DNA of 64,000 nucleotides from PGZG01 sp046292765 (GTDB lineage: Bacteria > Pseudomonadota > Gammaproteobacteria > Pseudomonadales > Alcanivoracaceae): the NCBI GenBank assembly GCA_046292765.1, contig JBKBQA010000004.1:186001-250000 (forward strand), given 5' to 3'. Positions within the stretch are counted from its first letter, which is position 1, and every line of letters begins with the position of its first letter. A program made the position numbers and the translations under genes. Below are positions 33,827-42,253 of the stretch, one piece after another. Under the pieces are notes generated by a model that ran no database searches, was not told the origin of the DNA, and was given only the letters and a program-made list of their open reading frames with translations.

Positions 33827-35380
33827 ATGTTGGCCACTGAACTGACTGACGTACCCGCTCGCCAGAACAAGGTAAACGGCCTGAAAACCTGGCTGACGGT
33901 CATGAACGCCACCCTCGGCGCCCTGGAGCAGACCGTCTGGCAGGGGCGCGATCTGGCGGAGAAGGCGCTGCGCGCCTGGCGCGACATGGAAGCGGGTGCC
34001 GAACTCGCCCGTGAAGAATATGAACAGATTGCCCGCGAGGCCGCGCAATGGCCTGACCGCATCAAGCGGCTGTCGAAAACCGGCTGGATGCTGACCCGGC
34101 TCACCACCAGCTATCGCTTCTGGGGCACACGCTCGGCCTTTCTGTCGCGCAGTCGCATCGCCGCCGCGCTGGACGACCTTCACCGCAGCAATGCACAACG
34201 GTTTGTCGAGACCTCGCTGCAGCAGGGAGGCGCCTTCCTGAAAATCGGCCAGCTGTTATCCGCCCGGGGCGACATTCTGCCGAAAGCCTGGGTTGATGAA
34301 CTGAAGGTGCTACAGGATCGCACTCGCCCCGAGCAGTTCGATAGCATCCGTGCAGTGATCGAGACCACGCTGGAGCAGTCTATTGATGAGCTGTTTCGCG
34401 AATTCGATCCAGTGCCGGTCGCTGCCGCCAGCATCGGCCAGGTGCACAAGGCAGTTCTGCACGATGGCCGCGTTGTTGCGGTCAAGGTGCAACGGCCTGG
34501 CCTTGCCACGCTGATGGATATGGATATGGCCTTGCTGAAGCTGTTTGTCGGCAGTATCGAGTCGCTGCTGCCGCCCACCGATCTCGACACCATTGTCGGC
34601 GAGATCGAGCGCACCCTGCGCGAGGAACTGGATTATCGTCATGAGTCGCGCTGGATGATCGATATCCGCCACCGTCTGGAGCGCGTCGAGGGTGTTATCG
34701 TGCCGAAGGTGATCAGTTCCCACAGCAACCGCCAGGTGTTGGTGAGCGAGTTTATCGAGGGTACCAACTTCGGTACCGAGCTGGACCGTCGCCACGCCGC
34801 CGGTGATCAGGCCGGCGTGTCGGAACTGCTGGGACGTCTGCTCGATCTGTACCTGCGTCAGGTACTTCAGTTCGGTGTCTTCCAGGCCGATCCGCATCCG
34901 GGAAATTTTCTGGTCACTGCGGACAACCAGTTGGTGATGCTCGATTTCGGCTGCACCATGCAGCTGTCGCCAGCATTCCGCGACGGCTACCAGAAGGTGC
35001 TGGGCGCGGCGCTGGTGGATGACAGTGATGCCATTGTTCGTGCACTCACCGATCTTGGCTTCCGTACTCGCAGTGGCAAGCCGGACACGCTGCTGGCGTT
35101 TTCCGGTGCGTTGCTAAGCCAGATTCGCAATGCGGCCATGAATATGGGCAGCGGCCGCATGGTCTGGCCCAGCGCCGATGACATGCTGCGCGAGGGCGAG
35201 CGCCTGTTTCACATGGCGGAGCAGGATCCGGTGGACAAGTTGCCAGCGGAGTTCATCATGCTGGCGCGGGTGTTCACCACACTGGGAGGCCTGTTTGTGC
35301 ACTACAAACCGGAAATGGACGTGAATCGCTATTTGTTGCCGCATCTGATCGGCCCGGCGTTTCAGGCAGTGCGGGGATGA
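33827..35380 (+). CDS. ABC1/UbiB-family atypical protein kinase-like ATPase
   Basis: A 517-residue UbiB/AarF/COQ8-family protein. It has the K-x-G-Q motif ('LKIGQLLSARGDILP', near residue 139), the alanine-rich loop 'VPVAAASIGQVHKAVL', 'VAVKVQRPG', the catalytic-loop-like 'QADPHPGNFLV' and 'MLDFG'. Family members are ATPases linked to ubiquinone synthesis and lipid homeostasis. Canonical ubiB sits with ubiE/ubiJ, which are absent here, so this is probably a paralogue with a special role. The start at 33827 has GGAG six bases upstream; ATGs at 33803 and 33815 lie inside the operator-proximal leader. Confidence 0.88.
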   Translation: MLATELTDVPARQNKVNGLKTWLTVMNATLGALEQTVWQGRDLAEKALRAWRDMEAGAELAREEYEQIAREAAQWPDRIKRLSKTGWMLTRLTTSYRFWGTRSAFLSRSRIAAALDDLHRSNAQRFVETSLQQGGAFLKIGQLLSARGDILPKAWVDELKVLQDRTRPEQFDSIRAVIETTLEQSIDELFREFDPVPVAAASIGQVHKAVLHDGRVVAVKVQRPGLATLMDMDMALLKLFVGSIESLLPPTDLDTIVGEIERTLREELDYRHESRWMIDIRHRLERVEGVIVPKVISSHSNRQVLVSEFIEGTNFGTELDRRHAAGDQAGVSELLGRLLDLYLRQVLQFGVFQADPHPGNFLVTADNQLVMLDFGCTMQLSPAFRDGYQKVLGAALVDDSDAIVRALTDLGFRTRSGKPDTLLAFSGALLSQIRNAAMNMGSGRMVWPSADDMLREGERLFHMAEQDPVDKLPAEFIMLARVFTTLGGLFVHYKPEMDVNRYLLPHLIGPAFQAVRG

Positions 35381-35454
35381 TTTCTCTGGAGCTATTCAGA
35401 GGTGCCCTAACGTCTTGTCTGTCAATAACGACGCTGGAGCGAAGAATGATGTGA

Positions 35455-35568
35455 GGTTGTCGTGGCGGTGAAAGGCGGTCGGGACCCTCGTCAACAGGGA
35501 TGTTGACGCGGAGCCTCCAGGGACGGATTTACGGCGTGTCCCGAGCGCCTTTCACCGCCGCGACAACC
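35455..35568. repeat. 114-bp hairpin element, copy 1 (31-bp arms, 52-nt core)
   Basis: Arms 35455-35485 and 35538-35568 pair over 31 bp with one G-T wobble and one mismatch. The 52-nt core (35486-35537) contains an inner hairpin, CGTCAACA-ggga-TGTTGACG, and ends in ACGGCGTGTCCC. A second element of the same size and design is at 55165-55278, with a related core but unrelated arm sequence. This copy sits between the convergent UbiB-family and pyrC genes and could terminate both. Confidence 0.8.
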
Positions 35569-35619
35569 GGGCGGTTCACTGCCACAACCGGGAACACTGC
35601 TACCGGAGCAAGAATTACA

Positions 35620-36663
35620 TCACGCTTTGATTTGCCAGCTCACCTCAACCCCCGCCTGCCAGGGCACCATCACCAGCCCACCGACATCGACATGCTTCGG
35701 GATCACCCAGCTTTCCTTCACCAGCGTGACCGATTCGGTATTGCGCGGCAGGCGGTAGAAATCCGGGCCATGGAAACTGGCGAAGGCTTCCAGTTTGTCC
35801 AGCGCACTGTGCTGCTCAAAAAACATGGCATACAGTGGCAATGCTGCCGGCGCGGAATAGCAGCCTGCACAGCCGCAGGCGGCCTCTTTCTTGTTCTGGG
35901 CATGGGGCGCCGAATCGGTGCCGAGAAAAAAGCGCGCATCACCGGACAGCACCGCCTGCTGGATTGCCAGCTGATGCTCGCGACGTTTCAGCACCGGCAG
36001 GCAATAATTGTGCGGCCGGATGCCGCCAGCGAGCAGGTCATTGCGGTTCATCATCAGATGCTGCGGTGTCACGGTGGCGGCGGTCAGTCGTGACTGTGAC
36101 TGGACAAACTCAATGCCGTCCTTCGTCGTCACATGCTCGAAGACGATGCGAAGAGCCGGGAAAGTCTGGCGGATATCGGCCAGATAGCGATCGATGAATG
36201 CCTTCTCGCGATCAAAGATATCGATCTCTGATTCTGTCACCTCGCCGTGCAGCAGCAACGGCAGGTCGTGCTTCTCCAGCGCTTCATAAAGGTGATAGAT
36301 CGCTGACGGATCACGTACCCCGCTGTCCGAGTTGGTGGTCGCGCCGGCCGGGTACAGTTTGGCCCCATAAACGATACCGCTGGCGGCGGCTTCGGCAATA
36401 TCGGCGGCGGTGGTGACGTCAGTGAGGTAGATCACCATCAGCGGCTCGAAGCCGACACCCGCCGGCACAGCAGCGAGAATACGCTCACGGTAGCTCCGCG
36501 CCCGTTCGGCGGTGGTGACCGGCGGGGTCAGGTTCGGCATCACGATGGCGCGGCGGAACACGCGGGCAGTGGCGGGTACCGTGCCCTGGAGCTGGGGGCC
36601 ATCGCGGAAATGCAGATGCCAGTCGTCCGGGCGGGTCAGGGTCAGGGTCAGGGTACTGCTCAT
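35620..36663 (-). CDS. pyrC: Dihydroorotase, class II
   Basis: A 347-residue PyrC, closing carbamoyl-aspartate to dihydroorotate in pyrimidine synthesis. The metal motif H16-L-H18 is in 'RPDDWHLHFRDG', 'YGAKLYPAGATTNSDSGV' contains the carboxylated lysine, and 'FFLGTDSAPH' is the catalytic aspartate region. The first codons contain a GGGTCA hexamer repeat encoding alternating Leu-Thr. It stands alone, divergent from pbpG. Confidence 0.96.
   Translation of the reverse strand: MSSTLTLTLTRPDDWHLHFRDGPQLQGTVPATARVFRRAIVMPNLTPPVTTAERARSYRERILAAVPAGVGFEPLMVIYLTDVTTAADIAEAAASGIVYGAKLYPAGATTNSDSGVRDPSAIYHLYEALEKHDLPLLLHGEVTESEIDIFDREKAFIDRYLADIRQTFPALRIVFEHVTTKDGIEFVQSQSRLTAATVTPQHLMMNRNDLLAGGIRPHNYCLPVLKRREHQLAIQQAVLSGDARFFLGTDSAPHAQNKKEAACGCAGCYSAPAALPLYAMFFEQHSALDKLEAFASFHGPDFYRLPRNTESVTLVKESWVIPKHVDVGGLVMVPWQAGVEVSWQIKA
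36633..36650. repeat. GGGTCA hexamer repeat in the pyrC start
   Basis: Three perfect GGGTCA units in the 5' coding end of pyrC (alternating Leu-Thr codons on the minus strand). Gain or loss of a unit would add or remove two residues without shifting the frame. Confidence 0.7.
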
Positions 36664-36826
36664 CGGAGCTCTCCGGAATCGGTTCGGGGCAGGGTGGCAA
36701 GGATAGCGGGTGTGATGTGGTTCATGCCACTGAGTTGCATGTTTTGTGTCACCGTCCGGGTCAGGTTACCATGGCGCCATTGTTCACGCGTTGGTCCGGG
36801 GCCAACGCCGATTCAGGAAGCTGTGC

Positions 36827-37741
36827 ATGATGATTCGACGACTTGCCTTCTGGCTTGCCGCCTGCCTTGTGTCTGTGTCCGGCGTCGCTCTGGCGCAGGG
36901 CGGTAATGTTCAGCTGGCTTCCGTCTATGCGGCGGTCGGCAGTCTTGAAGGCGATGCGCTGGAGTTCACCAAGCATGCCGACCGCCAGGTGCCTATCGCC
37001 TCCATCACCAAGCTGATGACAGCAATGGTGGTGCTGGATGCAGAACAGGATCTCGATGAATGGCTGGTGGTTCGACCACGGGAACAGCAGCTCGGCAAAA
37101 CGGCCTGGACTCGAATGCGCAATGGTTCAGAGGCCCGTCGTCGTGACTTCCTGCACATTGCGCTGATGTCATCGGAGAATATTGCCTGTGATGTGCTGGC
37201 ACGGCACTTTCCCGGTGGCCTGCCTGCTTTTGTGGCGGCGATGAATCGCAAGGCCAAGGCGCTGGGGATGAACGATACCGTGTTCTTCGACCCCGCCGGC
37301 CTGTCACCTGATAATCGCTCCACTGCGGCGGATCTGGTGCGAATGGTCAAGGCGGCTCACCGCTACGAGGTGATTCGCGAACTTAGCACCGGTACCTACC
37401 ACCGGGTCCAGTTTCGCAAGCCCGGCTATGCTCTTGAGTACGGCAACACCAATCCTCTGGTGCGCAGCGGTCGCTGGGACATCGCTCTGAGCAAGACCGG
37501 CTATCTGTCGGAAGCGGGGCGGTGTCTGGTGATGGTCTCGGAAATCAACGGCGAGCAGAAAGTGATTGTATTGCTCGACTCGCTCGGCACTCGCACACCG
37601 GTGGGCGATGCTGCCCGCGTGCGTCGCTGGCTGGAAACCGGGGATCCGGGTGCCATTGCTGCGGCGGCTCGGGATTACGAGCGCCAACGCACCGCTGGCT
37701 ACCGGACTGACTCGGTGGCCCAGCGCATCAGCGCACCCTGA
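36827..37741 (+). CDS. pbpG: D-alanyl-D-alanine endopeptidase (PBP7)
   Basis: A 304-residue periplasmic low-molecular-weight penicillin-binding protein with signal peptide 'MMIRRLAFWLAACLVSVSGVALAQ'. Catalytic motifs are S59-I-T-K62, S116-E-N118 and K223-T-G225. PBP7-type enzymes cleave D-Ala-meso-DAP cross-links in peptidoglycan. AGGAAG lies six bases before the ATG at 36827. It is 10 bp from the convergent hydroxylase gene. Confidence 0.92.
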   Translation: MMIRRLAFWLAACLVSVSGVALAQGGNVQLASVYAAVGSLEGDALEFTKHADRQVPIASITKLMTAMVVLDAEQDLDEWLVVRPREQQLGKTAWTRMRNGSEARRRDFLHIALMSSENIACDVLARHFPGGLPAFVAAMNRKAKALGMNDTVFFDPAGLSPDNRSTAADLVRMVKAAHRYEVIRELSTGTYHRVQFRKPGYALEYGNTNPLVRSGRWDIALSKTGYLSEAGRCLVMVSEINGEQKVIVLLDSLGTRTPVGDAARVRRWLETGDPGAIAAAARDYERQRTAGYRTDSVAQRISAP

Positions 37742-37751
37742 TTCCTGCAGC

Positions 37752-38414
37752 TCATTGCTTTTCCGCTCGCGCCTTGGTTCCCAGTAGCCAGTCAGTTATC
37801 GGCAGCGTGACATTGAAGTTGCTGGTCAATCCGGCAGGATCATGATGATGACGATGGTGCGCGCGCAGCTGTCGCACCAGCGGTAATTTCGTCAACGGGT
37901 TGTGCTGTGGAAGATGATCGCAAAGGTGGATGAACTCGTAAAACAAATACGATAGCAGCACACCGCCCGCCAGCGCCCAGCCCGCATCTGCCCCGAGCAG
38001 CCAATAGCCGATGCCGGCCAGCGGCAGGGCGATCAGTAATGTGACTGCGACCAGCAGAAACGCCGGGAACAGCACCACCCGCAGGTCGCGCAGGCTGTTG
38101 ATGGTGTAGTCATCGTGGGTAAAAAAGGTGTGGTGATCGCCGCTGTGACGGGAATAGAACAACCCCGCAAAGCGGCGCTTTCTGTGGCCCAACGATTTAT
38201 GTGCGACGTACTCACCAAGGTTGCCCAGCAGCAGGGCGAACAGGATCACGCCAATCACTGTCATCGACAGCCGGGTTACCTGACTAAAGGCATACAGCAT
38301 CATGGCTCCACCGGCGCCGAACACGAATGCCATGTGGGCGACGCCGGAGTACCAGCGGCTGATATTGGTGCGGTATTGCTGGCGGAATCGGTCAGTGCGC
38401 TGCTTCAGGTCCAC
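37752..38414 (-). CDS. Membrane fatty-acid hydroxylase / sterol-desaturase family protein
   Basis: A 220-residue protein with about four membrane helices and the histidine clusters of the di-iron hydroxylase superfamily: 'HKSLGHRKRR', 'HSGDHHTFF', and 'HLCDHLPQHNPL' plus 'HHRHHHDPAG'. Enzymes of this type hydroxylate or desaturate lipids, sterols or carotenoids. Substrate unknown. The GTG at 38414 has AGGA five bases upstream and is preferred to a TTG at 38426. Confidence 0.85.
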   Translation of the reverse strand: MDLKQRTDRFRQQYRTNISRWYSGVAHMAFVFGAGGAMMLYAFSQVTRLSMTVIGVILFALLLGNLGEYVAHKSLGHRKRRFAGLFYSRHSGDHHTFFTHDDYTINSLRDLRVVLFPAFLLVAVTLLIALPLAGIGYWLLGADAGWALAGGVLLSYLFYEFIHLCDHLPQHNPLTKLPLVRQLRAHHRHHHDPAGLTSNFNVTLPITDWLLGTKARAEKQ

Positions 38415-38464
38415 GGGTATCCTCAATTTCTCTTTTCTCGGAATCTATCACAGCGGAGGTAAGG

Positions 38465-39319
38465 GTGGTGACGGTTGATCGGTGGGATTTGCCAGTGGGC
38501 GGAGATTATCGGGTGCCGGTGAGCTGGTATCCGGCAGCCCGGCCACGGGCGACGATTGTGCTGATGGCTGCTCTGGGTGTTGGCGCCCGATTCTATCAGC
38601 CCTTGGCCGTTGCTTTGCAGAAGGCCGATTTAAATGTGGCGCTGGTGGAGCAGCGAGGTCATGGGGACAGCGCGCTGCGGCCATCGCGACGCGTTAACTT
38701 CGGTTTTCGTGAAGCCTTGCTGCAAGATATCCCGGCAGTTTTGCAGGCGGTGGCCGAACAGGCTCCGGCGTTGCCGCTCTATCTGATGGGCCACAGTCTC
38801 GGTGGCCACTATGCTGCGATCACGGCAGGTCGTCTGCCTGGTCGGGTCGATGGCGTTATCATTACTGCTTGTGGCAGTCCCTGGGTGGCAGCGTTTGATG
38901 GCGTCACCCGGCGACAACTGAAGCTGCTTTGCCGGCTGATTCCGCTCTGCAATCTGGTGCTCGGGTATTACCCCGGCGACCGGCTCGGCTTCGGTGGTCG
39001 AGAGGCGCGAAGGTTGATGGCGGACTGGCTGGCACTGGCCAGAACCAACGTCTATCAGGCCGATGGCGTTGAAGAGGATTTTGAGGCGGGGATTGCGGCC
39101 TTCAGTGGCCCGCTATTATCGATCCGTCTGGCGGATGACCCCTTCGCTCCCGAGCGGGCCATGGCGGCGGTATCGGACAAGTTCAATCCACACCACGTCA
39201 GCAAGGTAGTGGTGACAGCAGCTGAGTTGGGAGACCGTGCTGATCATTTTCGCTGGGCCAGAACTCCCGGCGCCATCGTCCATCATGTCAATCGCTGGCT
39301 TGTGCAACAGCGGCTTTGA
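38465..39319 (+). CDS. Alpha/beta hydrolase
   Basis: A 284-residue alpha/beta hydrolase of the lysophospholipase/esterase group. The nucleophile elbow is 'GHSLGG' (about residue 118), 'VEQRGHGDS' is the oxyanion-side loop, and 'RADHFRWA' near the end contributes the catalytic histidine. GGAGG precedes two adjacent GTG codons (38465 and 38468); either may be used. Substrate unknown. It is divergent from the lipid hydroxylase gene, hinting at lipid-related function. Confidence 0.85.
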   Translation: MVTVDRWDLPVGGDYRVPVSWYPAARPRATIVLMAALGVGARFYQPLAVALQKADLNVALVEQRGHGDSALRPSRRVNFGFREALLQDIPAVLQAVAEQAPALPLYLMGHSLGGHYAAITAGRLPGRVDGVIITACGSPWVAAFDGVTRRQLKLLCRLIPLCNLVLGYYPGDRLGFGGREARRLMADWLALARTNVYQADGVEEDFEAGIAAFSGPLLSIRLADDPFAPERAMAAVSDKFNPHHVSKVVVTAAELGDRADHFRWARTPGAIVHHVNRWLVQQRL

Positions 39320-39380
39320 GGCTGGTGCCGGGGGCCTGCCCTGATGCATTCTAACGCTCAGCACCCGGTGCGAGGTCAAC

Positions 39381-39746
39381 ATGGAACACTATCGTGAACT
39401 GATATTCTGGCTGGGCATGTCGGTCGAAATGATCGGTGTGTTGGTGATTCTTGTCGGCCTCATGATGGCAGTCTGGCGGATGGTCAGTGGTACCCAGCGG
39501 GGTGGCAAGAGGTCTTACCTCTATCTGCGCCGGGATATCGGTTATAGCATTCTGCTGGGGCTTGAGTTTCTCATTGCCGGCGACATTATCCGTACCGTTG
39601 CCGTGCCCACGTCATTTGAAAGTGTGGCCGTACTCGGTCTGGTCATTCTGATCCGTATTGTGTTGAGCTTCGCCCTGCATGTGGAAATTGAAGGGCGCTG
39701 GCCGTGGCAGCCCCGTCATGCTCACAGCGGACAGGGCGGGAGCTGA
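39381..39746 (+). CDS. DUF1622 membrane protein
   Basis: A 121-residue protein with three hydrophobic segments and a family block 'LRRDIGYSILLGLEFLIAGDIIRTV', matching DUF1622. Function unknown; members are small inner-membrane proteins. GAGG is six bases before the ATG. It ends 2 bp from the fabY stop on the opposite strand. Confidence 0.85.
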   Translation: MEHYRELIFWLGMSVEMIGVLVILVGLMMAVWRMVSGTQRGGKRSYLYLRRDIGYSILLGLEFLIAGDIIRTVAVPTSFESVAVLGLVILIRIVLSFALHVEIEGRWPWQPRHAHSGQGGS

Positions 39747-39748
39747 GC

Positions 39749-41581
39749 TCAGTACTGATCATGGCAGGCGTAGGCGGACAGCATCGGATCGTCGCTGAAG
39801 GAAACCGGTTTCTGCCAGCCGGGCAGGTGCAGTTTGCCTGGCTGAATATCCAGACTGTCACCCTCCAGGACCTCTTCACCGAAACGATAGATAACGTTAG
39901 CCGTGCCGTTCAGTGTTTGTTGTTCGTAATCTGCTATTGCCTCAAGCGTATTGGCACGGCGGTTTTGCCAGTGGCTGATGGCGGCCTTGCCATGGCGGCG
40001 ACTGATCATCGCGCAGGTCTGAGTCGGTGAAAGCACCAGCGCGGTGGCGTTGTTGCCGCCAAAGCCTTTCGAGTTCAGAAACGCTGCGGCTGGCGTCTCC
40101 AGTTGACGGTGCTGGAGGGCGAAGTTCAGATGCTGGCGGTGCACATCCCCGGCGAGCTGCTCGGTGGTGGTAATGCCGGGCAGCCAGCCACTGGCAAATG
40201 TGCCGAGGGCGGCCATCATCTGATCGCCGGAGGCACTGGCCAGCGAGTGGCCGAGGTAGCATTTCACCGCATTCACGGGCCACTGTTCGATGCCAAATGC
40301 CGCCGCGACACGATTCAGCACATCCGATTCCGTGACCCGGTTTTGCGGCGTGCTGGTGCCATGGGCGGAGACGAAACTGCGCTCGCGCAGGGCTGTCTCG
40401 CCGATCAGCTGACGCGCCAATGCCGCAGCACGGGCAAGAGTCAGATAGTTACCGACGCCGGGAGCCGAGATGGATTTCTTGACGCCGTCAGCATGCACAA
40501 ACACATCCGGCACGGCGCCAAGGATATCTGCCCCAAGCTCCAGTGCCAGCGTGTCATCCATCAGCATCACGAACTGGGCAGATTCGGCCAGAGTGAAGCC
40601 GCAGTTGTTGCCGAACGGCCGCACCGCGCGTCGCCAGTCCGGCTCGCGGCAGCCGGGATCAAGCTTGCGCAGTCCCTCGTCTTCCGCCAGCGCCCCCATG
40701 GCGCGGTAGCCCTCGAAAATTTCCGGCACCAGTGGCGCTTCTGCGGTGCCAATCAGCGCCACCCGGGCACGACCGGCACGGATGTCATGAACACCGAGTG
40801 ACAAGTTGTAGAGAAAGCTGGCGCAGGCGCCAAGCATGCCGCCGGTACGACCGACACTGCCGAGAACATAGGCGTTGATGAAATCCGCCGGCATTTCGCC
40901 GAGGCCCAATGGACACTGTTTTGAGGTGATCCGTCGGCCCTGATGGGGAAACTTCATCATTCCGCCAAGGCCGTTGTCGTCGAGCTGGCTCATGGCCGCG
41001 GAGGCGTACACCGCAATCTGGTCCGGTGCCACCGCCTGTCGAACTCGCTCCCATTGCAGGCCGAGCATGCCGAGGCAGTCCGAAGCGCCGAACAGTGCCA
41101 TCTGCAAACCGCGCGGATGGTTGCGGGATGGATAGCAGCGACCCGGATCGAATCCGCTGGGTAGCTGCCCCGCAGCTTGAACCCGGGCAGGCTCGCTGCC
41201 GGGCACCAGCAGGGCGCCGGCCGGGACATGCAGTTCGCTGCGGGTACGGTCCAGCGGTCTTAGCTGCCAGCCTGGCGGTAGCGGTGTCGGCAGATCCATA
41301 TTGCGTACCGTCAGGGTCAGCGCCGATTGGCTGTGGGCGGCCGCATTCAGGGGTACCCGCTCGCGATCAAACAGGCTGTTGTCGAGGCGACGTACCAGCG
41401 AGCCGTCTAGCAGGGCGCTGGTATCCTCGTGGCCGCACAGGGTCGCCAGCGAGGAGAGCGTACGCTGTTGTTCCGGGGCGGCGAGAACGGGGTGAATCAG
41501 GCGCTGGAATCCGTGGTGGCAGGCGCTGCGACCGGCCGGGCTGATGCCCCCCAGCGCGGTGATGACTGGCAGAACAGACAA
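39749..41581 (-). CDS. fabY: Beta-ketoacyl synthase, FabY type
   Basis: A 610-residue ketosynthase with active-site C253 ('GACASFLYNLSLGV'), H407 ('SAHGTSTPQN'), K440 and H445 ('VKCYLGHSLASASGDQ'). It is about 200 residues longer than FabB/FabF, with an N-terminal region of about 150 residues and a C-terminal extension. The length and N-terminus match FabY of Pseudomonas aeruginosa (PA5174), which condenses acetyl-CoA with malonyl-ACP to start fatty-acid synthesis in place of FabH. No other fab genes are adjacent. Confidence 0.85.
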   Translation of the reverse strand: MSVLPVITALGGISPAGRSACHHGFQRLIHPVLAAPEQQRTLSSLATLCGHEDTSALLDGSLVRRLDNSLFDRERVPLNAAAHSQSALTLTVRNMDLPTPLPPGWQLRPLDRTRSELHVPAGALLVPGSEPARVQAAGQLPSGFDPGRCYPSRNHPRGLQMALFGASDCLGMLGLQWERVRQAVAPDQIAVYASAAMSQLDDNGLGGMMKFPHQGRRITSKQCPLGLGEMPADFINAYVLGSVGRTGGMLGACASFLYNLSLGVHDIRAGRARVALIGTAEAPLVPEIFEGYRAMGALAEDEGLRKLDPGCREPDWRRAVRPFGNNCGFTLAESAQFVMLMDDTLALELGADILGAVPDVFVHADGVKKSISAPGVGNYLTLARAAALARQLIGETALRERSFVSAHGTSTPQNRVTESDVLNRVAAAFGIEQWPVNAVKCYLGHSLASASGDQMMAALGTFASGWLPGITTTEQLAGDVHRQHLNFALQHRQLETPAAAFLNSKGFGGNNATALVLSPTQTCAMISRRHGKAAISHWQNRRANTLEAIADYEQQTLNGTANVIYRFGEEVLEGDSLDIQPGKLHLPGWQKPVSFSDDPMLSAYACHDQY

Positions 41582-41682
41582 GGGCTGGCTCCAGATGTGA
41601 CTGAATGGTCACGGATAGTAACGGGGAACGGGCATCAGCACATTAGCCTGAAAGGACTGCCGCACCAGCAAAGTGAAACCAA

Positions 41683-41719
41683 ATGTGAAGGCTCAGGGCT
41701 CATGTGAAGGCTCAGGGCT
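41683..41719. repeat. 19-bp tandem duplication at the 3' end of a small gene
   Basis: ATGTGAAGGCTCAGGGCT occurs at 41683-41700 and again at 41702-41719, a period of 19 bp. The stop codon of the minus-strand gene at 41712 falls in the second copy, so the first copy is a duplicated gene end. Confidence 0.9.
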
Positions 41720-42002
41720 GATTGATGATATTGCTGAGATCGCGGGCGAACTGGGCCGGGTCGTGGGCCGGCAGCGGGGTGGGTTCGAGTGCAAGCGGCG
41801 GGCGCGCAGGCAGATGTTCGGACGGAAGCAGGCGCTGTTGTTCCTCGACATCGCCTGCGTCCGGTGCCGCGTTGGCGGTGCCAAGACGGGTGTCGAGCCG
41901 GGATGAGGACAGGTCCTCGTCATCCAGCGCCTCAAGCGGCTGGGCCCCGGCCAGTGTCGTCAGGCTGGCCAGCAACAGGACAAGCCAGAGCCGGTGCGTC
42001 AT
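41712..42002 (-). CDS. Small exported acidic/proline-rich protein
   Basis: A 96-residue protein: a signal peptide ('MTHRLWLVLLLASLTTLAGA') followed by a low-complexity acidic and Pro/Ala-rich chain ('LEALDDEDLSSSRLD', 'PARPPLALEPTPLPAHDP'). It is likely disordered and periplasmic. No family recognised. It begins 5 bp after the stop of the 61-residue membrane-protein gene and is probably co-transcribed with it. Confidence 0.6.
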   Translation of the reverse strand: MTHRLWLVLLLASLTTLAGAQPLEALDDEDLSSSRLDTRLGTANAAPDAGDVEEQQRLLPSEHLPARPPLALEPTPLPAHDPAQFARDLSNIINQP

Positions 42003-42007
42003 GGCAG

Positions 42008-42193
42008 TCAGCCTAGTGCCGGAATCGCCAGATTGCTGACCAGCAGGATGCCGCCCCACAGATAGCAGCTGTGGATCAGCACCGGGTCAGCCTGCAGGCG
42101 ATCACGATGGACATGGTACCAGACGCCGGTACCGATCAACGCCAGACCGCTGGCAATGACAACGGCCATCATCAGAATGACCAAGGTGGACAT
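42008..42193 (-). CDS. Small two-helix membrane protein
   Basis: A 61-residue protein with two hydrophobic segments ('LVILMMAVVIASGLALIGTGVWY' and 'YLWGGILLVSNLAIPAL') joined by a short polar loop containing 'HVHRDRLQADP'. No family recognised. It heads a two-gene unit with the exported protein that follows. Confidence 0.6.
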   Translation of the reverse strand: MSTLVILMMAVVIASGLALIGTGVWYHVHRDRLQADPVLIHSCYLWGGILLVSNLAIPALG

Positions 42194-42253
42194 GGCGGTG
42201 CGTCCTCATTGTTGTTGTGATGGTCCGAGTGTGCGACGTCACTGACTGATCAG

